Positions 15,559-24,082 of a DNA stretch of 57,975 nucleotides are shown piece by piece. The translations under genes and the position numbers were made by a program. Below the pieces are notes generated by a model, which was given only the letters and a program-made list of their open reading frames with translations, was not told the DNA's origin and made no database searches. Numbering within the stretch: position 1 is the first letter of the stretch; every line of letters begins with the position of its first letter. This DNA is from CAZLWF01 sp031972835 (lineage in GTDB: Bacteria > Patescibacteriota > Minisyncoccia > Phycocordibacterales > UBA9973), in contig DALYDX010000003.1 of assembly GCA_031972835.1 (NCBI GenBank), forward strand, positions 1 through 57,975, written 5' to 3'.

Positions 15559-15592
15559 AAACCCCGCAATATTGCGGGGTTTGGTTTTTATT
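15559..15592 (+). terminator. Terminator of the SIMPL gene
   Basis: AAACCCCGC/GCGGGGTTT stem with T-rich tail; differs by one base from the terminator at 16668-16692. Confidence 0.85.
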
Positions 15593-15641
15593 AAGAAAGA
15601 CATCAATAATTAAATAAAAATACAATATTTTTAAAATATAG

Positions 15642-15647
15642 TATTAT
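15642..15647 (+). promoter_or_regulatory. -10 box of a leaderless gene
   Basis: TATTAT ends 8 nt before the ATG at 15656, so transcription would start at or next to the start codon. Confidence 0.5.
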
Positions 15648-15655
15648 TTACCCAT

Positions 15656-16663
15656 ATGAAAGAACCTGGCAAAAAAAATCTCGAATCGATATTGTCTAAA
15701 ACTGAAATTGAAGACAAATGGTGGATGAAGGAAATACCCGCAAAACCGTATGAAAATCCCGAAACATATCTTTATCGGGTGCTTGAAAAGGTAAGCTCAG
15801 ATGTGATTATAGATTCAATTTCTTTTGTCAATGAAGACAATGGTAAAGAAAAACTAGAAATAAAATGGCAAGAAGCCGAACCATTCGTATTTGATCAAAT
15901 AAAAACTCTGCTTCATAAAATTCCTGAGCAAATGCCTGCAATAGAATTGCAACAAGAGTTGAGAAATTTAAAAAGCGCCATACGTCCTATGGTAAATCCA
16001 ATAGAAGAAGAGATAACCGATCGCGACCAGTATTTCAAAGCCACAATAACAGACAGGGATTTTAGCAAAGAACACGAAAACAAAGCATACCCAATAATGC
16101 GAAATTTATTTGATATGCGAGTTTTAAATGAGGACCATAAACAAGTTTTACTAAAAGAACTAATTCATGAAAAAAATATCATTCTTTTGGGTGGAGGAGA
16201 CTCAATCAATGACCTTATTAGAGAGTCGGAATTAAAACCTGCATCTGTTGTAAATATTGATCCTTTTTTGAATTCAGAAGATGTAGATAAAAATTCCAGA
16301 AAAAATTATAGGTCTATAGTGACAAGAGCCGAAGATGTAGACCTAGGTAAAAAAAACATCCAAAAAGCACACGAAATATGGGCAACTTGGTCCGTCCCGC
16401 TTTATTTAGAAAACGCAAAAGATATTGAGCAGTTGTTCAACAATATAGATGAATTACTTCTACCGGGAGGAATATTTCGAGTATATCCGTTATATATTCT
16501 CGACTTTCAGAGAACTGGACACGAAGCGTTCGATAAAGCTGACTCTTTTGAGGAACGTAGGGACGCATGGATAAATTCAGTAGTGAAGTTACTCCTCACA
16601 AAAAGATATAATCTCACAATAATCAATCATTGCATGATGCATTTACAAAAACTTTCTGACTAA
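15656..16663 (+). CDS. Hypothetical protein with a Rossmann-like segment
   Basis: 335 aa, soluble. Residues ~165-330 read like a degenerate class I methyltransferase fold: a KNIILLGGGDSINDL glycine loop, VVNIDPFLNSED with an acidic end of the second strand, IWATWSVPLYLENAKDIEQLFNNIDELLLPGGIFRVYP near the position of the LKPGG motif, and a final strand. The N-terminal ~150 residues are helical and unrecognised. Methyl transfer is only a possibility. Likely translated from a leaderless mRNA. Confidence 0.7.
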   Translation: MKEPGKKNLESILSKTEIEDKWWMKEIPAKPYENPETYLYRVLEKVSSDVIIDSISFVNEDNGKEKLEIKWQEAEPFVFDQIKTLLHKIPEQMPAIELQQELRNLKSAIRPMVNPIEEEITDRDQYFKATITDRDFSKEHENKAYPIMRNLFDMRVLNEDHKQVLLKELIHEKNIILLGGGDSINDLIRESELKPASVVNIDPFLNSEDVDKNSRKNYRSIVTRAEDVDLGKKNIQKAHEIWATWSVPLYLENAKDIEQLFNNIDELLLPGGIFRVYPLYILDFQRTGHEAFDKADSFEERRDAWINSVVKLLLTKRYNLTIINHCMMHLQKLSD

Positions 16664-16667
16664 TATT

Positions 16668-16697
16668 AAAACCCCGCAGTATTGCGGGGTTTGGTTT
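16668..16697. terminator. Bidirectional terminator between convergent genes
   Basis: AAACCCCGCAGTATTGCGGGGTTT hairpin (16668-16691) between the stop codons at 16663 (+) and 16701 (-), T-rich tail on the plus strand. Confidence 0.85.
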
Positions 16698-16700
16698 TTA

Positions 16701-17798
16701 TTACGAGATCTTCTCGATTGATCGTTTCAAATTCTCACGCGCCTTTACTTCATATTTATTTCTGAAGTATTCGGTATAGTATATTGATTCACGTTTCAAG
16801 AAATATTCAAGAACTTTTTTTCGTTCAGTGCGGTACATTTCCTCTGGAACCCAAGCATATTCTTTGCGAATATTTTCCTCATATTCATCGAAAGTTTCAG
16901 TGTCTTTCCCGAGAATCGACAAATCCATATCAACCATGTACTTTTCGTCTGTTGTAAGTGGTACAGTCTTGTGATCAGTTACCAATACATAGCGGTGAAC
17001 GTATTTACAAAAGAATTCTGATAAACCAAATTTCTTCATGATTTCAAAACCTTCGTCTGCGCTTTTTGGTTCATTGTCGCTCGCATGAGTGTCGTATACT
17101 CTGTCATGAAACCATATTGCAAGCTCTACTGCTTCTGGGTCAATAAGTAAATTTCTTATTTCTTCTATTTCAGAAAGCATCACATGTATATGGTCTATGT
17201 TGTGATAGAAACGCTCTGATCCAAAATATGGATTCTTGAGTGTTTCCCAAAATTCTTTTTCATCACCAAATGCACTCCTATCTTTCAGTACTTTCCATAA
17301 GTCGCTCTTGTGACCGAACCTCGTTTTTAATCTACGAAGTATAGATATCGGTAAGTATTCACTCACTACACTTTCCCATCCATCTAGCCCTACGAGACCT
17401 CTCACAAGCGACGAGCTTATATGCGCAAGCTCTATCGGTGGTACGAGATATACATGCTGTAGATTCGGATTAATTTTTCTGTTCACTTCTTGAATCAGAG
17501 TTTCGTATTCCAAATCTTGATTCCCGCGTACTCCACGCACGACGTATTCTGCATCGATTTCTTTTACAAAATTTGCAACAAATTTATCAGTGCAGATTTC
17601 AATGCAAACATTTTGCATATTTTTTACAAGTGACATGAACATCACTTTGCGCTCATCTCTAGAAAACATAGTTTTCTTTTCAGAATTTTCGGCGATCACC
17701 ACGACCACTTCATCAAACATCTTTATAGATTGTTCTATCATCCACATGTGACCGAGTGTCGGTGGGTCAAATGTACCCGGATATATTGCTTTTCTCAT
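16701..17798 (-). CDS. coaD: Phosphopantetheine adenylyltransferase fused to an HD-domain hydrolase
   Basis: 365 aa in two parts. Residues 1-~158 are CoaD: AIYPGTFDPPTLGHMWMI with the TxGH nucleotidyl motif, RDERKVMFMSLV, YVVRGVRGNQDLEYE and ELAHISSSLVR. It adenylylates 4'-phosphopantetheine to dephospho-CoA. Residues ~165-365 are an HD-superfamily domain: FYHNIDHIHVML supplies the first histidines, ELAIWFHDRVYDT the HD pair, and VDMDLSILG a later Asp. CoaD proteins normally end near residue 160. The gene overlaps coaE by 4 bp, so the last two CoA steps are coupled. The HD substrate is unknown. Confidence 0.93.
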   Translation of the reverse strand: MRKAIYPGTFDPPTLGHMWMIEQSIKMFDEVVVVIAENSEKKTMFSRDERKVMFMSLVKNMQNVCIEICTDKFVANFVKEIDAEYVVRGVRGNQDLEYETLIQEVNRKINPNLQHVYLVPPIELAHISSSLVRGLVGLDGWESVVSEYLPISILRRLKTRFGHKSDLWKVLKDRSAFGDEKEFWETLKNPYFGSERFYHNIDHIHVMLSEIEEIRNLLIDPEAVELAIWFHDRVYDTHASDNEPKSADEGFEIMKKFGLSEFFCKYVHRYVLVTDHKTVPLTTDEKYMVDMDLSILGKDTETFDEYEENIRKEYAWVPEEMYRTERKKVLEYFLKRESIYYTEYFRNKYEVKARENLKRSIEKIS

Positions 17799-18400
17799 TT
17801 TAAACCTCCCTTCTTATTTTTGATTTGTGAAAATAATTTTTTCGTTCTTTGTTCTAATTCCACAAGACTACAGTCTGTCGAAATAACAAAGTCTGCTCTA
17901 TACTCTTTTTCTATAGCAGGCATTTGTGAAGCAATACGAGCCTCTATATCAACTAGACTCATGCTGCGATTTTCTATGAGCCTTTTAATTTGCAGATCTT
18001 TTGGACAAGTAGCCATTACGACAAATTCACAATTTGCAGAATTTCCTTTTTCATACAAAATCGCTGATTCTACAAATACAAAGACGTTATCGTCGACAGA
18101 TTCAGTTACCTTGTCGATATTCTCCCAAAGTTTTGGATGAACAATATCTTCCAAGACTTTTCTTCTGTTCGTATCACTGAAAATAATCTGTGCTATCTTT
18201 TTTGTATCAAGCTTACTTTCGGTAAATACATCTGCTTGTAGAATTTGATTCAGAAAATCTTTTGGCAAAGAAAAAAGTATTTCCTTTGCCAAAGAATCCA
18301 TATCCAACACAACTACATCTTTGGATTTTCGCAGAATACCGGCTACCGTGCTTTTACCGCAGCCGATATTGCCAGTCAGGCCGATTGGTTTACGTTTCAT
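17795..18400 (-). CDS. coaE: Dephospho-CoA kinase
   Basis: 201 aa P-loop kinase: GLTGNIGCGKSTVAGIL (Walker A), VVLDMDSLAKEI (substrate Asp), EDIVHPKLWENI and FVFVESAILYEKG, all typical for CoaE. It phosphorylates dephospho-CoA to CoA, the step after CoaD. Four-bp overlaps on both sides join it to the 134-aa gene upstream and to coaD-HD downstream. Confidence 0.95.
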   Translation of the reverse strand: MKRKPIGLTGNIGCGKSTVAGILRKSKDVVVLDMDSLAKEILFSLPKDFLNQILQADVFTESKLDTKKIAQIIFSDTNRRKVLEDIVHPKLWENIDKVTESVDDNVFVFVESAILYEKGNSANCEFVVMATCPKDLQIKRLIENRSMSLVDIEARIASQMPAIEKEYRADFVISTDCSLVELEQRTKKLFSQIKNKKGGLK

Positions 18401-18801
18401 TTCTTTGTTTTTTGAATTGATTTACAAAATGTAATTGCATGCTTCCATCCTTTTTCGGTAGGCTCAAATCGAGCCATAGGAGATATGTGGTCACCGTCAC
18501 AGAAATGTGGATCGATCACTTTAAGTGAATAGATTTTCTCTTCTTTAATATTTTCAAAAACAAGAATTTTCCTACCTTCATAATTTTTGCAATTTGGGTA
18601 ACAAATCTTAGCAACAACATATTTTCCTACCTGTTCTGTATTTTCAATTACAAAAACTTTTGGATTAGGATTCTTGTTGTCTTCTTTTGATTCAACCACT
18701 CTATCTCTGTAGACGATTTTCTCTTGTGGTTCACTGTGACGACATAAACTGAAAGGTTTTCTGTTTTCTTCGTCTTTGCGAAATGCTCCAAATAATCCCA
18801 T
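18397..18801 (-). CDS. Hypothetical protein in the CoA operon
   Basis: 134 aa, soluble, no family recognised. The first ~45 residues are charged and likely disordered. The rest is a compact beta-rich domain with four to five Cys/His (KICYPNCKNYEGRKILVFE, DPHFCDGDHISPMARFEP) that could bind a metal. First gene of a three-gene unit with coaE and coaD-HD. The reading frame is convincing, the function open. Confidence 0.75.
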   Translation of the reverse strand: MGLFGAFRKDEENRKPFSLCRHSEPQEKIVYRDRVVESKEDNKNPNPKVFVIENTEQVGKYVVAKICYPNCKNYEGRKILVFENIKEEKIYSLKVIDPHFCDGDHISPMARFEPTEKGWKHAITFCKSIQKTKK

Positions 18802-18852
18802 ACGGTTTGTTTTAAATTGTTAAATTACTCTACTTAATTTAAATCTAGCCCC

Positions 18853-18893
18853 TTGTCGATACTTGTACAATACTGTATAATAACCGTTATACA
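18853..18893 (+). promoter_or_regulatory. Promoter and operator of the first TrmB-type gene
   Basis: TTGTCG (18853-18858), 17-nt spacer, TATAAT (18876-18881). The inverted repeat TGTATAA-n6-TTATACA (18874-18893) covers the -10 and start point and ends 3 nt before the ATG at 18897. The same 7-6-7 layout precedes the regulator at 45780. Confidence 0.65.
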
Positions 18894-18896
18894 ACT

Positions 18897-19664
18897 ATGA
18901 TCGATCCAGAGAAAAATCTAAAAGAACTAGGGCTTTCAGACTCAGAAACGACTGTGTATTTGAGTATGGTTACTGGAGCACAATCTGCCCGTGATCTACT
19001 TAAGATTACAAAGATGAAACGTCCTACTGTCTACTACGCACTCTCTTCACTTGAAAAAAGAGGCTTGATTTCAAAATCAAAGAAAGAAAACGATTCTACA
19101 TTTACACTCTCCCCTGTAGAAAGACTTGTATCTATTGCTCGCGAACGCGAAAGTGAAGCTATGATACTTACAGAAAAAATTGGCGAACTTGCACCTCTAC
19201 TATCAAAAAAACAAAGCGATAAAAACACCAAACCTCAAGTTTCATTCTTTGAAGGTATGGAAGCTGTCAAACGTGTTGTGATGGATATAATGTATATAAA
19301 AGATAAAAATATTTTGTGCATTGCTCCATCAAAAAACTTTTTTTGGGATGTCGGCGGAGAATTTGTTAAAAATTTCGTAGAAGAGAGGATAAAGCGCAAT
19401 ATCCATACACGTAATCTCTGGGAGCGCGAACTAGATAAGTCTATTTTTAAAAAGTATTATGAAAAAGTTGCAGATGTACGGATACTACCTAGCGTCATGA
19501 AAGATAAATTCAGTACTACTATATTTATGTTCGACAATTCCACTTTATACGTATCTTCTATGAAGGAATGTTATGCCATACTCATAACATCATCTGAGCA
19601 TACAAATACCATGCGCGCAGTTTTCGAAGGCCTTTGGGGCACATCAAAACCTCACGCAAAATAA
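18897..19664 (+). CDS. TrmB-family transcriptional regulator
   Basis: 255 aa. Residues 1-70 are a winged helix-turn-helix: LKELGLSDSETTVYLSMVTGAQSARDLLKITKMKRPTVYYALSSLEKRGLI. A short coiled coil follows (~75-110), then an effector-type domain (VSFFEGMEAVKRVVMDIM ... MFDNSTLYVSSM) related to the TrmB C-terminal region. Such regulators often sense sugars in archaea; in Patescibacteria the ligand is unknown. An inverted repeat over its own start suggests autoregulation. The MtlD-like gene lies convergent next to it. Confidence 0.88.
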   Translation: MIDPEKNLKELGLSDSETTVYLSMVTGAQSARDLLKITKMKRPTVYYALSSLEKRGLISKSKKENDSTFTLSPVERLVSIARERESEAMILTEKIGELAPLLSKKQSDKNTKPQVSFFEGMEAVKRVVMDIMYIKDKNILCIAPSKNFFWDVGGEFVKNFVEERIKRNIHTRNLWERELDKSIFKKYYEKVADVRILPSVMKDKFSTTIFMFDNSTLYVSSMKECYAILITSSEHTNTMRAVFEGLWGTSKPHAK

Positions 19665-19686
19665 AAAGAGGTTTTAAACCTCTTTT
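19665..19686. terminator. Bidirectional terminator
   Basis: AAAAGAGG/CCTCTTTT stem between the convergent TrmB-type and MtlD-like genes. Confidence 0.75.
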
Positions 19687-19689
19687 GTT

Positions 19690-20847
19690 TTATCTTACTG
19701 TTCCGAGATAATACGGTGGCTCTATGAGTTTATATAATTCACTTCCTTTATCGAGTGATGAATATTGTTTAATTGTATTTTCAAACCCATTTGTCTCTAT
19801 ATCCTGAGTAAGTTGTAGCGACTGTGCATCTTCTGGGTTTTTATACAGATAAAGCGCCGCGAGACCTGATGCAAGATACGCTGGAGACTTTCCATTTTCA
19901 AGTGCAATCAATGCAGGCATTATGAATCTTTCTCCATTTTTCGCTTTTCGCATCGGATCTCTTGCAACACGCAAGATTGGATCATTAAGATTTTTATTCT
20001 TAAATCTCATCAAAACATTGTCGGCGAATTTTTTTTGATCATCGCTTTTTATACCATATCTTGCAAGTACGAATTCGATTTCATTTAGAACTCCGTTTAC
20101 AAGCGAATGCACACGAGCATCTTCGATTGCTTCATGTATATACATGTACCCAAAATGAAATCCATAATACGCAATCAGTGCGTGAGTGGCATTTACTGTA
20201 AAAAGTTTCTGCTTCTTCACTGACTCTAGATCTTCAACAATACTTACGCCGACAGGTATGGCCGGAAAATCAAAATTTGTTTTTTTGATACAAAGTTGAA
20301 AATATTCTTCTACGTTTACTCTAAGTGGATCATCCTTGAGCTCCAAATCACCTGGTAATATAGATACACGATCGATCATACAGTCTGGTGCAAAAAGATT
20401 TCGGGTAATCAGTTCTTTTATAGAATCTTCGAGATTTTCAAAAATCTTTTCTTTCAAAAAAGAACTATTATGTTCTGTAGCATTTTCACATGCAACTACG
20501 AAAAGTGGAGTATCTCCTCTCTTTTCCATTCTATACTCTAGTGCTCGTGCAAGTACTGGCGCAATATACGGAATAGACTGCATGCCAACCGCTGTCAAAA
20601 CCAAGTCGGCATCTGTTATGTGTAAACACACACTTTTTGTATCCTTGCCAAAAATAGCAATTATATTTCGCACTGTTACTTCTTGGGTATTTTCTCCAAG
20701 TATCGACATACCAAATTCTTTTCTTGAGTTTATTGTCTCAATCAAAGATTGATTTACATCCACAAATACAGTTTGAAATTCTCTGGAAAATACGTGAGCA
20801 AGCATCCTACCTATAGGACCAGCTCCAAATATTACAAGTTTTCTCAT
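19690..20847 (-). CDS. Mannitol-1-phosphate 5-dehydrogenase-like (MtlD family) oxidoreductase
   Basis: 385 aa. The N-terminus is a Rossmann fold (KLVIFGAGPIGRMLAHVF; acidic end of strand two, FVDVNQSLI). The middle has FVVACENATEHNS and the catalytic region near TVNATHALIAYYGFHFGYMYIHEA, matching the family Asn/His pattern. A helical C-terminal domain follows. The family interconverts fructose-6-phosphate and mannitol-1-phosphate with NAD. Close relatives act on other polyol or uronate substrates, so the substrate is uncertain. Confidence 0.85.
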   Translation of the reverse strand: MRKLVIFGAGPIGRMLAHVFSREFQTVFVDVNQSLIETINSRKEFGMSILGENTQEVTVRNIIAIFGKDTKSVCLHITDADLVLTAVGMQSIPYIAPVLARALEYRMEKRGDTPLFVVACENATEHNSSFLKEKIFENLEDSIKELITRNLFAPDCMIDRVSILPGDLELKDDPLRVNVEEYFQLCIKKTNFDFPAIPVGVSIVEDLESVKKQKLFTVNATHALIAYYGFHFGYMYIHEAIEDARVHSLVNGVLNEIEFVLARYGIKSDDQKKFADNVLMRFKNKNLNDPILRVARDPMRKAKNGERFIMPALIALENGKSPAYLASGLAALYLYKNPEDAQSLQLTQDIETNGFENTIKQYSSLDKGSELYKLIEPPYYLGTVR

Positions 20848-20970
20848 CTATATAGTTTTAATTTACTTCTAGAACTATATAATCAGAAACCCTGAAAATA
20901 GCAAGGAAATTATTTTTAGATAGGCACTTGAATAATCATATTTTTTATTGTATAGTAAAGAAAAAGTAGT

Positions 20971-21483
20971 ATGCAAATTAAACAAGAAACTGGTAAATTT
21001 TTGGATTTACTAAAAATGCAAAGTTTTATACCTGAATTTTTAAAAGACATAGACAGATGGAAATCAAAATACATTGATTACGAACATCCATATGTAGAAA
21101 GACTCTGGATAGATTTTTGTGGATATCGCTTATCACTTCATGCGATTCACCCATGCACCAGAGATGAAGCTTTTTATCACCCACATCCGTGGCCCTCTGC
21201 GATAAAGATACTAAGGGGTTCGTATGAAATGGGAATTGGATATGGAACATCCGAACCTCCTCTTGCTGGATTGATAATACTCAAAGAAGGTTCTACGTAT
21301 GAGATGACTGATCCTCTCGGATGGCACTATGTAAGACCTCTCGCAGGGATAACTTATACATTTATGATAACCGGTGTTCCGTATGAAAAAAGTGAGGCAG
21401 AAAAAAGCTCCAAACCACTATCTCCACTTGACCCAGCACGCAAAGAAGAATTGATTGAATTTTTCAGAAAAATATATATTTAA
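20971..21483 (+). CDS. Cupin-like protein of unknown function
   Basis: 170 aa. An RmlC-type cupin is suggested by YRLSLHAIHPCTRDEAFYHPHPWPSAIKILRGSYEMGIGYG followed by GLIILKEGSTYEMTDPLGWHYVRPL, where the spaced His residues could hold a metal. No signal peptide. Start chosen at the first ATG after a TATAGT-like box. Catalytic or regulatory role cannot be told. Next gene downstream in the same direction is a nucleotidase-like protein, but a terminator separates them. Confidence 0.7.
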   Translation: MQIKQETGKFLDLLKMQSFIPEFLKDIDRWKSKYIDYEHPYVERLWIDFCGYRLSLHAIHPCTRDEAFYHPHPWPSAIKILRGSYEMGIGYGTSEPPLAGLIILKEGSTYEMTDPLGWHYVRPLAGITYTFMITGVPYEKSEAEKSSKPLSPLDPARKEELIEFFRKIYI

Positions 21484-21485
21484 AT

Positions 21486-21513
21486 AATCCACCCTCTTTG
21501 GGTGGATTTGATT
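21486..21513 (+). terminator. Terminator of the cupin-like gene
   Basis: AATCCACCC/GGGTGGATT stem with T-rich tail. Confidence 0.85.
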
Positions 21514-21553
21514 TTTCCATATTCTGTGGTAGTGTGCGTACAAATAAACATAG

Positions 21554-22123
21554 ATGTACATACACAAACATTTGAAGTTATACCTTATCGATCAAGATGG
21601 AGTGCTGGCCGATTTTGAAACTGGATTTTTAGATATATGGGAAAAATTATGCCCTCCAGAATACAAAGATAGATTAAAGGGTAGACATACTTATTTTCTT
21701 GAAGATATGTTTCCAGAGGAGATGAGAAGTGAGATAAGCTCGGTCTATTACCAAAAAGAATTTTTCACAAAATTAAAGCCAATACCTGGAAGTATCGAAG
21801 CAGTAAAACTAATCGAAAGTAAAGGGCACGAGATCATGCTGTGCACTGCCCCACTCAAATACGCTGGCCATTCACTATCAGAAAAACATGAGTGGATTGA
21901 AAAATATCTAGGTAAAAAATATACAAAAAAAGTTACCTATGCTTATGACAAAACAATCGTAGGTGGAGATATGCTCATAGACGATCGACCAGATATTACT
22001 GGACTTCGAGAGATACCAATCTGGGAACATATCGTATATGACACGTCCTACAATCGTCACCTGACTGAAAACAAACGTATACGTTGGGATATGGATAACT
22101 GGCAACAAATATTGGGAATATAA
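21554..22123 (+). CDS. 5'(3')-deoxyribonucleotidase-like HAD phosphatase
   Basis: 189 aa. HAD motif I is LIDQDGVLADF (the two Asp), motif II LCTAPL, motif III the Lys near LGKKYTKKV, and motif IV MLIDDRPDI. The helical cap between I and II has the size seen in the NT5C family, which dephosphorylates deoxynucleoside monophosphates. Nucleotide salvage is the plausible role in a reduced genome (inference). Confidence 0.85.
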   Translation: MYIHKHLKLYLIDQDGVLADFETGFLDIWEKLCPPEYKDRLKGRHTYFLEDMFPEEMRSEISSVYYQKEFFTKLKPIPGSIEAVKLIESKGHEIMLCTAPLKYAGHSLSEKHEWIEKYLGKKYTKKVTYAYDKTIVGGDMLIDDRPDITGLREIPIWEHIVYDTSYNRHLTENKRIRWDMDNWQQILGI

Positions 22124-22127
22124 ACTA

Positions 22128-22156
22128 TAGAGGCTTTTAGCCTCTATTTTCTTTTG
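22128..22156 (+). terminator. Terminator of the nucleotidase gene
   Basis: ATAGAGGCTTTTAGCCTCTAT hairpin-type repeat (AGAGGC/GCCTCT) with TTTTCTTTT after it. Confidence 0.75.
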
Positions 22157-22193
22157 GCGGAAAAATCACAAAAAGCTATACTATACGTTATAT

Positions 22194-22754
22194 ATGACAG
22201 AAGATTATCAAGACATCAATATGAACCCAAGAGAGCTAATAAAACTAGCTAAAGCTGGGGATGGAGATGCCTTTGGTAAGCTCTACGAGCTCTACTACAC
22301 GCCGATCTATCGCTATCTTTACTTCCGCATAAAAGACAAAGAAGAAGCGTCAGATTTGACTCAGACGGTTTTTTTGAAGGTATACAAAGCCTTAGAAACA
22401 ATCGAAAGCTCAAAAAGTGAACCCCTGGCCTACTTCTACACAGTCGCCAAAAATACTCTGATTGATTACAGGCGCAAGAAAAAAGATGTTTACATACTAG
22501 ACGACGAAGATGCACCTGAAGTAGCCTCGCTCGATCCATCTGTTGAAGATGAGTTCGACAACAAAGAGATGCTCCGAGCTGTAGAGCGAGTCATGGAAGA
22601 TCTCACAGAGGAACAGAGAGAAGTTGTAAACCTCAGATTTATCCAAGAACTTTCATACAAGGAAATATCGCAAATACTCGGAAAACGTGAGGACGCAATC
22701 CGCAAACTCCAATCCAGAGCCCTGAAAATACTGAAAGAAAAACTAAACCAATAA
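22194..22754 (+). CDS. ECF-type RNA polymerase sigma factor
   Basis: 186 aa with region 2 (FGKLYELYYTPIYRYLYFRIKDKEEASDLTQTVFLKVYKAL; YFYTVAKNTLIDYRRKKK) and region 4 (LTEEQREVVNLRFIQELSYKEISQILGKREDAIRKLQSRALKILKE), no region 1 or 3: an extracytoplasmic-function sigma factor. It would direct RNA polymerase to a small regulon. Directly followed by a single-pass membrane protein (4-bp gap), the usual arrangement with an anti-sigma factor, and by a secreted coiled-coil protein. Confidence 0.93.
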   Translation: MTEDYQDINMNPRELIKLAKAGDGDAFGKLYELYYTPIYRYLYFRIKDKEEASDLTQTVFLKVYKALETIESSKSEPLAYFYTVAKNTLIDYRRKKKDVYILDDEDAPEVASLDPSVEDEFDNKEMLRAVERVMEDLTEEQREVVNLRFIQELSYKEISQILGKREDAIRKLQSRALKILKEKLNQ

Positions 22755-22758
22755 AAAG

Positions 22759-23256
22759 ATGAACAAAAATACAAACAAAAGAATAACTAGAGATCAAAAT
22801 CTAAGAAACGAACTTTTGGAGGTTTTCAATATAGAAAATAAAGATTCTAGTAATTTTGAAAATGTTGCAAGATTTTTCGAAGAGGCACGCGTAGCAAACA
22901 AAGATATCGTAGCCCCAAAAGAGTCTCTCTACACGCTACTTTCAAATATTCCTGAGGAAGAACGTGTACCAATACGTGAACTACCTCGCGTTACAACATC
23001 TTGGTGGAGAATGGGCTTTATACTTGTACCTTCAGCCCTGTTGCTGACTCTCGTTTTCTTGCCACAATATCAGCACGCACAAAAGATTGCTCTACCTACA
23101 ACAATACAAAAGCCAATTGACGAAATCGAATATTCGCTCTATAGTATTGAGGATGATTCCGATCTTTTAGAGGAGGAAAGTGCTTTCTCTATAGCTTTGG
23201 CAGAGAACGATATTACGAGTGATTTTAATCAACCATTTTATGAAGGAGATATATAA
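22759..23256 (+). CDS. Putative anti-sigma factor (single-pass membrane protein)
   Basis: 165 aa: a soluble N-terminal ~85 residues, one membrane helix (MGFILVPSALLLTLVFLP) and a ~60-residue acidic outer tail. Position after the ECF sigma gene and this topology fit an anti-sigma factor that holds the sigma at the membrane. I do not see the zinc-binding HxxxCxxC motif of ZAS proteins, so the call is by context. Its end overlaps the next gene by 17 bp. Confidence 0.7.
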   Translation: MNKNTNKRITRDQNLRNELLEVFNIENKDSSNFENVARFFEEARVANKDIVAPKESLYTLLSNIPEEERVPIRELPRVTTSWWRMGFILVPSALLLTLVFLPQYQHAQKIALPTTIQKPIDEIEYSLYSIEDDSDLLEEESAFSIALAENDITSDFNQPFYEGDI

Positions 23257-23977
23257 AATAAACATAATAATTCTAAGTCTTATCTTACTAGGAACAAGTA
23301 CGAGTGTTTTTGCAGCAGATGAAAAATCTTTTGATAGATCAAGTATTTTCTGTTCACAGTGGAACGAAATCGATGCAAAAATCTCAAGCAAGATCACAGA
23401 ACGTGAAACTATTTTCGAAACAAAGAAAGCAAACCGTATAACAGATCTAGAAAGTAAGTGGGCTGAGATAGACGCAAAGCGTGAAGTAAAGCGTACAGAA
23501 GCCGATACGACTCTCGCTACTCAGATCGCAAGTCTAAATACAAAAGCAACCACAGAAGCACAGAGAAGTGCTATTGGAACATATGAAACTTCAGTACATA
23601 ATGCACTTGAAATTCGCCGAACAAAAATCGATGCGATTATCTCCTCTTACCGAACAAGCGTGAACCAGACTATTGAAAATCGAAATGGAGTTTCAAATGA
23701 AGCAATCGTTTCATTCAAGGAAAATGTAGAATCTGCAATAAACAACATCACTCTGCAGTGCGAGAACGATATATCTAAAAAAGATATCCGTGCAAATCTA
23801 AAAAATGCTATGACAGAGGCTCGTGAAAATCTACGAAACACTATAGAGTCTGAAGATCCAAAAACAATAATCGAGAGTATAGGTGCACAAAGTAAGTCTG
23901 ATATGGAAGCTGCTCAAAATGAATTCGAACAATCTCTAGAAAATGCTCGTATCGAACTAAAAAATGCATTCCAATAA
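23240..23977 (+). CDS. Secreted alpha-helical coiled-coil protein
   Basis: I start at 23240 (MKEIYKINIIILSL...), since this gives a signal peptide ending SVFAAD; a start 21 nt upstream is possible. The ~220-residue mature part is nearly all helix with repeating Glu/Lys/Ala/Ile patterns (KITERETIFETKKANRITDLESKW; KREVKRTEADTTLATQIA), plus two Cys (FCSQW and LQCEN) that might pair. Third gene of the sigma/anti-sigma operon, so a candidate envelope-stress effector or the sigma regulon's main product (inference). Confidence 0.8.
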   Translation: MKEIYKINIIILSLILLGTSTSVFAADEKSFDRSSIFCSQWNEIDAKISSKITERETIFETKKANRITDLESKWAEIDAKREVKRTEADTTLATQIASLNTKATTEAQRSAIGTYETSVHNALEIRRTKIDAIISSYRTSVNQTIENRNGVSNEAIVSFKENVESAINNITLQCENDISKKDIRANLKNAMTEARENLRNTIESEDPKTIIESIGAQSKSDMEAAQNEFEQSLENARIELKNAFQ

Positions 23978-23999
23978 AAAATAAAAAAATGAACCTATA

Positions 24000-24038
24000 A
24001 AAATCTCTGAACAAAAAGTTCAGGGATTTTTATTTATT
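24000..24038 (+). terminator. Terminator of the sigma operon
   Basis: AAATCTCTGAAC/GTTCAGGGATTT stem followed by T-rich sequence. Confidence 0.8.
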
Positions 24039-24082
24039 TTATGCTAGACTATCTCCCAGATTGAACTTTTAAACAAAAAAAT

